From positions 1 to 42,173 of the forward strand of contig JAEEYW010000033.1 of the NCBI GenBank assembly GCA_016288305.1: a stretch of DNA of 42,173 bases. The letters run 5' to 3'. Below are positions 24,636-31,521 of this stretch, piece after piece. The stretch's first letter is position 1. Each line of letters starts with the position of its first letter. Both the position numbers and the translations under genes were made by a program. Under the pieces are notes generated by a model, which saw only the letters and a program-made list of their open reading frames with translations, ran no database searches and was not told the DNA's origin. This DNA is from Caryophanales bacterium. Its GTDB lineage: Bacteria > Bacillota_I > Bacilli_A > RF39 > UBA660.

Positions 24636-25289
24636 ATGCAATACCAAACAAAGTGGATAGAAAAATTTAAAAAATCTAATTTCGCACGTTTGACAAAAAA
24701 ATACTTTCAATCACGATACAATAAAGTTGGACATTTAGATTTTTTAAATGTAACATACATTGATTATGAAGAACCACAAAACGAATGGTTACTATTTTTT
24801 GTAGAGCCTCATAAAATAGATACTACAAATATTTCAATTAGAATCCCACACGACAAAGAAAAAATAGCTGAATATCTACCAGATGGTATAACATTTGTAA
24901 CAGATACCATCATAAAAAAATTACTTAATAAATACTATAACGGTGAAGCTATTATATTAAACTATCTTGAAACTTCAATCGATTTTGAAGACGATATTAA
25001 ATATGATTGTGAAACAGATGAAGAAAGCTTCCCATCAGGTATACCAGAAAAAGAAATGTGTGACAAATTAAATAAACTATTTAACGACAATGAATTAACA
25101 TTTAAAAAAATTAATTATTGTATCAATACATCAAATAATGATAAACATTATACAAAATACTTTGATGAATGTACATATGATGATAGAAGATTTATTAGAT
25201 ACAAAACAATAAATGATCGTACAAAAGAAGCTGAATTTTATTGGCTTGAAATAAAATCGACCAAAGCAAAGCAAATTTCAATGAAATAA
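24636..25289 (+). CDS. Unknown cytoplasmic protein, 217 residues
   Basis: I do not recognise it. The start is ATG at 24636 (MQYQTKWIEKF) with GAGGTG upstream and a promoter 29 bases before; an in-frame ATG or equivalent at 24579 lies in the promoter and is rejected. The protein has no signal or membrane segment. A basic N-terminal part (KKSNFARLTKKYFQSRYNK) precedes an acidic, mixed alpha/beta body with NEWLLFFVEPHK, ISIRIPHDKEKIAEYLPDG and EAEFYWLEIKSTKAKQ near the end. It is followed after 11 bases by a small membrane-protein gene. The pair stands between tRNA-Thr and convergent glyS, the only rightward protein genes for several kilobases. Confidence 0.7.
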   Translation: MQYQTKWIEKFKKSNFARLTKKYFQSRYNKVGHLDFLNVTYIDYEEPQNEWLLFFVEPHKIDTTNISIRIPHDKEKIAEYLPDGITFVTDTIIKKLLNKYYNGEAIILNYLETSIDFEDDIKYDCETDEESFPSGIPEKEMCDKLNKLFNDNELTFKKINYCINTSNNDKHYTKYFDECTYDDRRFIRYKTINDRTKEAEFYWLEIKSTKAKQISMK

Positions 25290-25300
25290 GGAGAAAATTT

Positions 25301-25867
25301 ATGATATATGGATATGATACAGATATAACAAAAGTTATAAAAAGATATGAAATAAGTAATGGTTATATTATTGTAACTTACTTAGACGGAATAGAACAAA
25401 AATATGAATACACTAGAGCAAAAGAAATAGAAATACAAAATACGATGATGAAACAAGCCAAAGAAAGAGATGAAAGTGGCCTTTTAGAACAAACAACTAT
25501 CGACGATAAAAAAATTAAAAACGCTTCCCTAACATTCGCAGCTGTAGCTGCTATGGGTTTTATAAGTGGTTATATGCTTAACAATGAAGGCTTAACTATA
25601 GCAGGCGGCGTTAGCTTAATGAGTTCTGCTATTATAGGCAGTAAAATACTAGACTTACATAAAAAAATACAAGAATTAAAAAAATACAGTTTGTACTTAA
25701 AAAATGTTGATAAAATTCAAGAATTATCGCCATCCGTATATGAAGGCGTTGAACATACTGTAGGTTTAAATATAAATACCATAGATGGTTTTTCATTAGA
25801 TGATTTAAATAAAATCGATGAAAATATTAAAAACCATCATGAAGATAACGTAAAAAAATTCAGTTAA
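25301..25867 (+). CDS. Unknown membrane protein, 188 residues
   Basis: Unrecognised. Ribosome site AAGGAGAAAATTT precedes the ATG. An N-terminal part of about 80 residues begins with MIYGYDTDITKVIKRYEISNGYIIVTYLDG, a beta-hairpin-like stretch that resembles short ligand- or lipid-binding modules. Two hydrophobic segments follow (about 80-97, LTFAAVAAMGFISGYML, and 102-119, LTIAGGVSLMSSAIIGSKI), forming a helical hairpin, and then a charged C-terminal tail of about 65 residues (HKKIQELKKYSLYLKN...). Both ends should face the cytoplasm. It is co-transcribed with the preceding unknown gene, and its stop codon overlaps that of glyS in a shared terminator. Confidence 0.7.
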   Translation: MIYGYDTDITKVIKRYEISNGYIIVTYLDGIEQKYEYTRAKEIEIQNTMMKQAKERDESGLLEQTTIDDKKIKNASLTFAAVAAMGFISGYMLNNEGLTIAGGVSLMSSAIIGSKILDLHKKIQELKKYSLYLKNVDKIQELSPSVYEGVEHTVGLNINTIDGFSLDDLNKIDENIKNHHEDNVKKFS

Positions 25868-25880
25868 AACTGAATTTTTT
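25853..25880. terminator. Bidirectional terminator holding both stop codons
   Basis: Stem AATTCAGT/ACTGAATT extended by A-T pairs, loop TAAA, T runs on both strands. The palindrome TTAA at 25864-25867 supplies the TAA stop of both convergent genes. Confidence 0.92.
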
Positions 25881-27264
25881 CTTTTATATAATCGGCAACT
25901 TCATCTAATTTTAATGTGATTTGTTCCATAGTATCTCTATCTCTTAATGTAACAGTTCCACTATTTAATGTTTCATCATCAACAGTTATACAAAATGGTG
26001 TTCCAACAACATCTTGTCTACGATATCTTTTACCAATATTTCCTGTTTCATCATATGAAACACTAAATTGTTTAGATAAATCTTGATATATTTCAATAGC
26101 TTTATCGCTATGCATTTTTTTAATTAAAGGTAAAACAGCAACTTTATAAGGAGCTAAGAAAGGTTTTAATTTTAATACTTCTCTTTCACTACCATCATCT
26201 AAAGTTTCTTTATGATAACATTCAGTTAAAATAGCTAAGAATAATCTATCAACACCTACAGATGGTTCAACAACATATGGAACATATTTTTCATTTGTTT
26301 CAGGATCTAAATATCTTAAATCCTCTTTAGAATGATCCATATGGACAGATAAATCATAATCTGTACGGTCAGCTATGCCCCATAATTCACCCCAACCCAT
26401 TGGGAATAAATATTCAATATCAGTTGTAGCTTTACTATAAAAAGATAATTCTTCTTTAGCATGATCTCTATATCTTAAATTAGAACCAGTCAAACCTAAT
26501 TCCTTTAAGAAATCTAAACAATATTGTTTCCAGAAACCAAACCACTCTAAATCAGTATCAGGTTTACAGAAAAATTCTAATTCCATTTGTTCAAACTCTC
26601 TAACTCTAAAAATAAAGTTTCCAGGTGTAATTTCATTTCTAAAACTCTTACCTATTTGTCCAATACCAAAAGGTAATTTAGCACGCATACTTCTTTGAAC
26701 ATTAACAAAGTTAACAAAGATACCTTGCGCTGTTTCACCTCTTAAATAAGCTTTACTCTTAGAATCTTCAGTAACACCAATATGTGTTTCAAATAACAAA
26801 TTAAACTTACGTATCGGCGTGAAATCAGAAGCACCACATTTTGGACATGGTACATGATTCTCTTGAATGAAACTTTCTAATTTTTCATTAGACCAACCAT
26901 CACCAGTCTCTTTACCTTCTGTGAAATCTTCAATTAATTTATCAGCTCTTTCTCTTGATTTACATTTTTTACAATCAATAAGTGGATCAGCAAAAGAAGC
27001 CACATGTCCTGATGCTACCCAAACTTCAGGATTCATAATAATAGCTGAATCTAAACCAAAGTTTTTATAATCTCTATGAGCATTTTCTTGAATGAATTTT
27101 TTCCACCAAGCATTTTTAATATTATTTTTTAACTCTCTACCTAGAGTACCATAATCCCATGAATTAGCTAAACCACCATAAATTTCAGATCCTTGAAAAA
27201 CAAAACCATATTGTTTACAAAAATTAACTAATTCCTCCATTGTTATATTTGTATTCTTTTCCAT
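25864..27264 (-). CDS. glyS: Glycyl-tRNA synthetase, homodimeric class II
   Basis: A 466-residue alpha2-type GlyRS, charging tRNA-Gly. FQGSEIYGGLANSWDYGTLGRELKNN (about 22-47) is the family opening; motif 2 is GQIGKSFRNEITPGNFIFRVREFEQMELEFF, and motif 3 lies in VVEPSVGVDRLFLAI. CKKCKSRERADKL and CPKCGASDF form a zinc-binding pair of CxxC motifs (about 98-101 and 138-141). A C-terminal anticodon domain ends with DRDTMEQITLKLDEVADYIKEKI. Length is typical. Expression is under a T-box leader with its own promoter immediately after the iPGM-like gene. Confidence 0.97.
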   Translation of the reverse strand: MEKNTNITMEELVNFCKQYGFVFQGSEIYGGLANSWDYGTLGRELKNNIKNAWWKKFIQENAHRDYKNFGLDSAIIMNPEVWVASGHVASFADPLIDCKKCKSRERADKLIEDFTEGKETGDGWSNEKLESFIQENHVPCPKCGASDFTPIRKFNLLFETHIGVTEDSKSKAYLRGETAQGIFVNFVNVQRSMRAKLPFGIGQIGKSFRNEITPGNFIFRVREFEQMELEFFCKPDTDLEWFGFWKQYCLDFLKELGLTGSNLRYRDHAKEELSFYSKATTDIEYLFPMGWGELWGIADRTDYDLSVHMDHSKEDLRYLDPETNEKYVPYVVEPSVGVDRLFLAILTECYHKETLDDGSEREVLKLKPFLAPYKVAVLPLIKKMHSDKAIEIYQDLSKQFSVSYDETGNIGKRYRRQDVVGTPFCITVDDETLNSGTVTLRDRDTMEQITLKLDEVADYIKEKIQF

Positions 27265-27269
27265 ATATT

Positions 27270-27400
27270 TCCTCCTTAAAATATAAAAACTTCTAGATAT
27301 ATAAGGACTCTATTTATAGAGCGGTTCCACCTTATTTATTCTAGAAGAATCTCTTTATTTTATATTGCTGTTAGGTTTCCAAGCCCGTCATCGCATGTAT
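27270..27400 (-). promoter_or_regulatory. T-box leader of glyS, unusually short
   Basis: GGTGGAACCGC at 27331-27321 is the T-box. The terminator pairs CTTCTAGA plus AATAAATAAGG with CCTTATATATCTAGAAG and ends in five T. A GGC (27385-27383) in GACGGGCTTGG could be the Gly specifier. Only about 70 bases lie between the predicted transcription start and the T-box, and I could not draw a full stem I. Confidence 0.82.
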
Positions 27401-27406
27401 ATACAT

Positions 27407-27435
27407 ATTTTATTACTAAAACAACTTCAAGTCAA
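27407..27435 (-). promoter_or_regulatory. Promoter of the glyS leader
   Basis: TTGACT (27435-27430), 17-base spacer, TAAAAT (27412-27407). It begins directly after the stop codon of the iPGM-like gene. Confidence 0.8.
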
Positions 27436-28815
27436 TTATTTTTTAATTGCTTTAGATAAATAACCTTTTTTCCTTATTAGGACTTCACTACTATCGTATT
27501 TATTATTAATATTTGTATAAATAGTAGAAGCTAAAGTATAAGCATTACCAAAAACCATTGTGAAATTATCTTTTTTAAAAATAGGATCAATAACAAGTAC
27601 TGGCAATTTACCAGATAAGTTAACATAAGCTTTCATAAAATTATCAACACTTATTTCTTTCTTCATACCATATAAAGAAGATATAAATAAACTTACTTTA
27701 TTGCCAACACATATATCATGTACGGCACCTATTAATTTATCCAAATTAGTTAAATTATCAGTTAATTCCTTAACTGTTTTAGCATTTTCAATATGATAAT
27801 CAATAACTATTAAATCATATTCAGAATTAACAATTATGTCATTAATTTTCTTTAAGCTAAAATCAACATCAACACGAGCATATGAAATATTAGGATCAAT
27901 ATCATTAACTAACCCATTATTCAAATAATTAATTTGTGGCATATAAGCAGGTGTCGTTAAAACTAGTGCCTTAGCATTAATAGATTTTAATGAATTACTC
28001 ATAGAATCCTTAGAGATAGGATAATTATACATAGGGTATTTAATGCCCTTTAAAGGAAACATTGAATAAAACTTAACATCAGGTGTTATAGAAGAAATAT
28101 TCATAATTAAATTACTTGCATCTACGTAATCATAATTAAATATAAAATATGAATCATTACTATCTATTTTAAATCCTTCGTTAACATAAAACTCTTTAGC
28201 GTTACAAGGCATAGTTTTAGAAGACAATAGTGAGCTAAATTTACGAGCTGCATCTTTCCATGTTTCACCAATACTATTTTTAAGCATATTCATATAATTA
28301 TTTAAATCATTACCAAAAATAACATTCTTACCTACTATTGTTGCAATTGTACAATCATAATCATAAGCAATTTTAGATACAAGATGCTCTAAATCTTTAT
28401 AATTATCAATATCTTGTGAAGATAAAATAATATGTAAAAAGATAGGGTTTTGTTTTTTATTTCTTATAAATCTTATAAAGTTTTTTAAATACTCTAAATT
28501 TTTTTCATTTTCTAAATACATAAACAATTGAATTCTTGAATCACCAATATTACTCAAATAAAATTTCATATTATTATCACGTTCAAATTGTTCCATATGT
28601 CTATCTAATAAAGCATAAGTCAATGGATACTTATTACCTGTACTAAATAATCTATAACCATCAATAAAATTATATTCTGAACTTTCTATTGTTGAAAACA
28701 AATATCTTTTAATATATCCATCCAAATTAGGCATCAATTTAGCGTTATATATACTATATGAATCGGCTTGTTCAACACCAAAACCATTCATTAGAAATAA
28801 AACTGTTTTTTTCAA
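27436..28815 (-). CDS. iPGM-derived pseudoenzyme (phosphoglycerate mutase fold, active site lost)
   Basis: A 459-residue protein that follows cofactor-independent phosphoglycerate mutase from end to end but lacks its metal centre. The DGFG opening is NGFG (Asn10); the GNSEVGH segment with the phospho-serine is GNKYPLT (Lys62); HAFLDGRD is HIILSSQD (128-135); IATVSGR-YYAMDRD becomes IATIVGKNVIFGND; the NYANxDMVGH region becomes DYHIENAKTV; TADHGNAE becomes SSLYGMKK (379-386). Every residue that binds manganese or carries phosphate is changed, so mutase activity is very unlikely. Yet the frame is intact, with TTG start, strong GGAGGGG ribosome site and consensus promoter, so it is kept and expressed. 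A sensor, scaffold or regulatory role is possible; a normal PGM should exist elsewhere. Confidence 0.82.
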   Translation of the reverse strand: MKKTVLFLMNGFGVEQADSYSIYNAKLMPNLDGYIKRYLFSTIESSEYNFIDGYRLFSTGNKYPLTYALLDRHMEQFERDNNMKFYLSNIGDSRIQLFMYLENEKNLEYLKNFIRFIRNKKQNPIFLHIILSSQDIDNYKDLEHLVSKIAYDYDCTIATIVGKNVIFGNDLNNYMNMLKNSIGETWKDAARKFSSLLSSKTMPCNAKEFYVNEGFKIDSNDSYFIFNYDYVDASNLIMNISSITPDVKFYSMFPLKGIKYPMYNYPISKDSMSNSLKSINAKALVLTTPAYMPQINYLNNGLVNDIDPNISYARVDVDFSLKKINDIIVNSEYDLIVIDYHIENAKTVKELTDNLTNLDKLIGAVHDICVGNKVSLFISSLYGMKKEISVDNFMKAYVNLSGKLPVLVIDPIFKKDNFTMVFGNAYTLASTIYTNINNKYDSSEVLIRKKGYLSKAIKK

Positions 28816-28843
28816 TTTTACCCCTCCTTATTATTCTTATAAC

Positions 28844-28872
28844 ATTATATATTATTTAGATGAATTTATCAA
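28844..28872 (-). promoter_or_regulatory. Promoter of the iPGM-like gene
   Basis: TTGATA (28872-28867), 17-base spacer, TATAAT (28849-28844). Confidence 0.85.
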
Positions 28873-28875
28873 GTA

Positions 28876-28905
28876 TTAAAAAAGTTGAAGCATTAACTTC
28901 AACTT
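28876..28905 (-). terminator. Terminator of the T-box-hisS-aspS operon
   Basis: Stem AAGTTGAAG/CTTCAACTT with a 6-base loop and six U on the minus strand. The aspS stop (28904-28906) is in the stem. Confidence 0.9.
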
Positions 28906-30214
28906 ATGGATTTAATCTATTTGGTCCTCTAAATAAGAATTGTGTTTCTTTTAAATTAGGTAAACCTAATAATAACATTGTAATTCTATCTAAACCAATG
29001 CCAAAACCACCATGTGGAGGACAACCATATTTAAAGAATTGTAAATAGAATTCTACATCTTTAGTTAATCCTTTTTCTTGAGCGTTTTTAGCAAGTTCTT
29101 CATATCTATGTTCTCTTTGAGCTCCAGATGTTATTTCAACACCTCTCCAGATTAAATCGTATCCTTGTAAAGCACCATCTTTTCTCATATGATAAAAAGG
29201 TCTTTTAGTTGCTGCATATCCAGTTACAAACATAAACTCAGAATTATATTTCTCCATAGCATATTTGTATATCAATTTTTCTGTTTCAGCATTAGTATCA
29301 CCAATATCATGTTCAGGGATAGTATAACCATATAATTTATTTAATTCACGATATAAATCTTGTAAATCCATTCTTGGAAATGGCTTAGTTGGAACAACAA
29401 CATCAATACCAAAAACTTCTTTTATTCTATCGCCATAAACTTCTTTAACTTTAGTTAAACCAGCTATTAACAAATCTTCTTCGACACTCATAACATCTTC
29501 ATATGAAGAAATATGCGCAAATTCTAAATCGAAGCCTGTAAACTCAGTAGCATGTCTATTAGTGTTTGAATTTTCAGCTCTAAATACAGGACCAACTTCA
29601 AATACTCTATCCAAACCAGCGGCTAAAGCCATTTGCTTATAAAATTGTGGTGATTGAGCTAAATAAGCAGATCTATCAAAATATTTAACTTCAAATACTT
29701 CGGAACCTGATTCAGATGCTGTACCAATCAATTTAGGTGAATGTATTTCTACAAATCCTTCCTTGTATAAATACTCTCTCATACCCTGTTGCATTGTTGA
29801 TTCAACTAATCTAACTAAAGTATTTCGATCATTTCTAATATCTAACCATCTATAATCTAGTCTAGTATCAATATTAACACCTTCTAGATTATTATAATCA
29901 AATGGTAATTCAGAAGCTTTAGAAGTAACTTCGATATTAGTAGGTATTAATTCAATACCACCTAATTTAACAGCTTCATTAGCTACTACTTTACAAGTAA
30001 CTAAAACTGTACTATCTTTAGTAACATTAGACATAATACCTAATAATTTAGCATTATTTTCATCACTTTTTTCAATCGTCATTTGTACACGACCTGTATG
30101 ATCTTTTAAGATGACAAACATAACCCATTTTTTATCTCTTATAGCATCAACAAAGCCTGAAAATGTAACTTCTTTATCTATATATTTATTTAATTCATCT
30201 ACAAATACTTTCAT
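28904..30214 (-). CDS. aspS: Aspartyl-tRNA synthetase, archaeal/eukaryotic type (AspRS2)
   Basis: A 436-residue class II synthetase of the short archaeal genre: no GAD insertion, which bacterial AspRS (about 590 residues) carries. OB-fold anticodon domain about 1-110; catalytic domain with LDYRWLDIRN, SPQFYKQMALAAGLDRVFEVGPVFRAENSNTNRHATEFTGFDLEF (motif 2) and FKYGCPPHGGFGIGLDRITMLLLGL (motif 3) and the ending GPNRLNP. Enzymes of this genre in Bacteria are often non-discriminating and make Asp-tRNA-Asn for the GatCAB amidotransferase; I cannot tell from sequence which this is. It starts 2 bases after hisS and ends the T-box operon. Confidence 0.95.
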   Translation of the reverse strand: MKVFVDELNKYIDKEVTFSGFVDAIRDKKWVMFVILKDHTGRVQMTIEKSDENNAKLLGIMSNVTKDSTVLVTCKVVANEAVKLGGIELIPTNIEVTSKASELPFDYNNLEGVNIDTRLDYRWLDIRNDRNTLVRLVESTMQQGMREYLYKEGFVEIHSPKLIGTASESGSEVFEVKYFDRSAYLAQSPQFYKQMALAAGLDRVFEVGPVFRAENSNTNRHATEFTGFDLEFAHISSYEDVMSVEEDLLIAGLTKVKEVYGDRIKEVFGIDVVVPTKPFPRMDLQDLYRELNKLYGYTIPEHDIGDTNAETEKLIYKYAMEKYNSEFMFVTGYAATKRPFYHMRKDGALQGYDLIWRGVEITSGAQREHRYEELAKNAQEKGLTKDVEFYLQFFKYGCPPHGGFGIGLDRITMLLLGLPNLKETQFLFRGPNRLNP

Positions 30215-30216
30215 AA

Positions 30217-31521
30217 TTATCCTTCCTCATGACAATGACATTCATCACAATCACATTCATCATTTAATTTTTCATCTAAATAATAAATCAAATAATCTAA
30301 TTCAATTTGTTCACTTTCTTGTGTATGGTTATTTTTAATTGTTACATAATTGTTTTTAACTTCATCTTCACCAATAATTATAATAAATTTACTATTTAAT
30401 TTATCAGCTTGTTTAAAATTAGACTTCATATTACGTGAACAATAATCAATATCAGTTTTAAAACCATTGAGTCTTAAATTAGTAGCTAAGCGTAAAGCAT
30501 ATTCTTTTTCTGCCTCATCCATATATGTGATATAAGTATCAACGCCATTATCTAAATTTAAATCAATATTCTCAGCATCTAAAGCATTTAAAATTCTTTC
30601 GACACCTAAAGCAAAACCAACAGCTGGTGTTTCAGGTCCATCTAAAGTAGCTACTAAATTATCGTATCTACCACCACCACATAAAACATTTTGACTACCA
30701 AAATCTTTTATTTCAGCAGAAACTTCAAAAACAGTATGTGTATAGTAATCTAATCCTCTTACAATATTTGGATTAACAACATATTCAATATCCATACTTG
30801 TTAAATATTTTTTAACATCTTCAAAATGTTTTTTACTCTCTTCATTTAAATAATCAATTGTTTTAGGTGCATTTTGCATTAACGTATTATTAGCATCTAC
30901 TTTACAATCTAATATTCTTAAAGGATTCTTTTCAAATCTATTATTACAATCCTCACATAATTCATTTAAATGTGGTTTGAAATATTCCATTAAAGCTTCT
31001 TTATATTTTAATCTTGATTCTGTATCACCTAAAGTATTAATATTTACCTTAACATTTTTAAGACCTAGCAATTTAAATAAATTAACTGGTATACTAATAA
31101 CTTCAGCATCAGCTAAAGCATCACTAGTACCTAATACTTCAACACCAAATTGATAGAATTCTCTAAATCTACCTGATTGTGGTCTTTCATATCTAAACAT
31201 AGGACCAAAATACCAAGCTTTAACTGGTACAGCATGATTACCATATAACTTATTCTCAATAAAGCTTCTAACAATACCTGCTGTTCCTTCTGGTCTTAAA
31301 GTCATATTTCTATCTGATCTATCTTTAAAATCATAAGTCTCTTTAGTTACAATATCACTTGTTTCACCTACACCTCTATGAAATAATTCACTAGCTTCAA
31401 ATATAGGTGTTCTAAAATATTCATAATTATATGCTTCCATCATATTTTTAAGCAATTCATGAAGATATAAAACTCTCTTATCATTAATTACATCGTATGT
31501 TCCTTTTGGTTTTTGTATCAT
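30217..31521 (-). CDS. hisS: Histidyl-tRNA synthetase with a Cys/His-rich tail
   Basis: A 434-residue class II HisRS. Seen: MIQKPKGTYDV at the start, motif 2 in LRPEGTAGIVRSFIE and FGPMFRYERPQSGRFREFYQFGVE, the histidine-A box RGLDYYTHTVFEV (usually YYTGTVFE, so Gly is His) and LGVERIL (motif 3). A short insertion near residue 190 shows LCEDCNNR with ILDCK. The C-terminal anticodon domain is followed by an added tail, NDECDCDECHCHEEG, with five... alternating Cys/His ligands that could bind a metal. The start overlaps the stop of the upstream ATPase-like gene as ATGA, with AGGAGG ribosome site; aspS follows after 2 bases. Confidence 0.96.
   Translation of the reverse strand: MIQKPKGTYDVINDKRVLYLHELLKNMMEAYNYEYFRTPIFEASELFHRGVGETSDIVTKETYDFKDRSDRNMTLRPEGTAGIVRSFIENKLYGNHAVPVKAWYFGPMFRYERPQSGRFREFYQFGVEVLGTSDALADAEVISIPVNLFKLLGLKNVKVNINTLGDTESRLKYKEALMEYFKPHLNELCEDCNNRFEKNPLRILDCKVDANNTLMQNAPKTIDYLNEESKKHFEDVKKYLTSMDIEYVVNPNIVRGLDYYTHTVFEVSAEIKDFGSQNVLCGGGRYDNLVATLDGPETPAVGFALGVERILNALDAENIDLNLDNGVDTYITYMDEAEKEYALRLATNLRLNGFKTDIDYCSRNMKSNFKQADKLNSKFIIIIGEDEVKNNYVTIKNNHTQESEQIELDYLIYYLDEKLNDECDCDECHCHEEG

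Noticed and set aside
24470-25867. Integrated element at tRNA-Thr
   Set aside because: No integrase, no second copy of the tRNA 3' end and no change in base composition are visible, so I report only two unknown genes.
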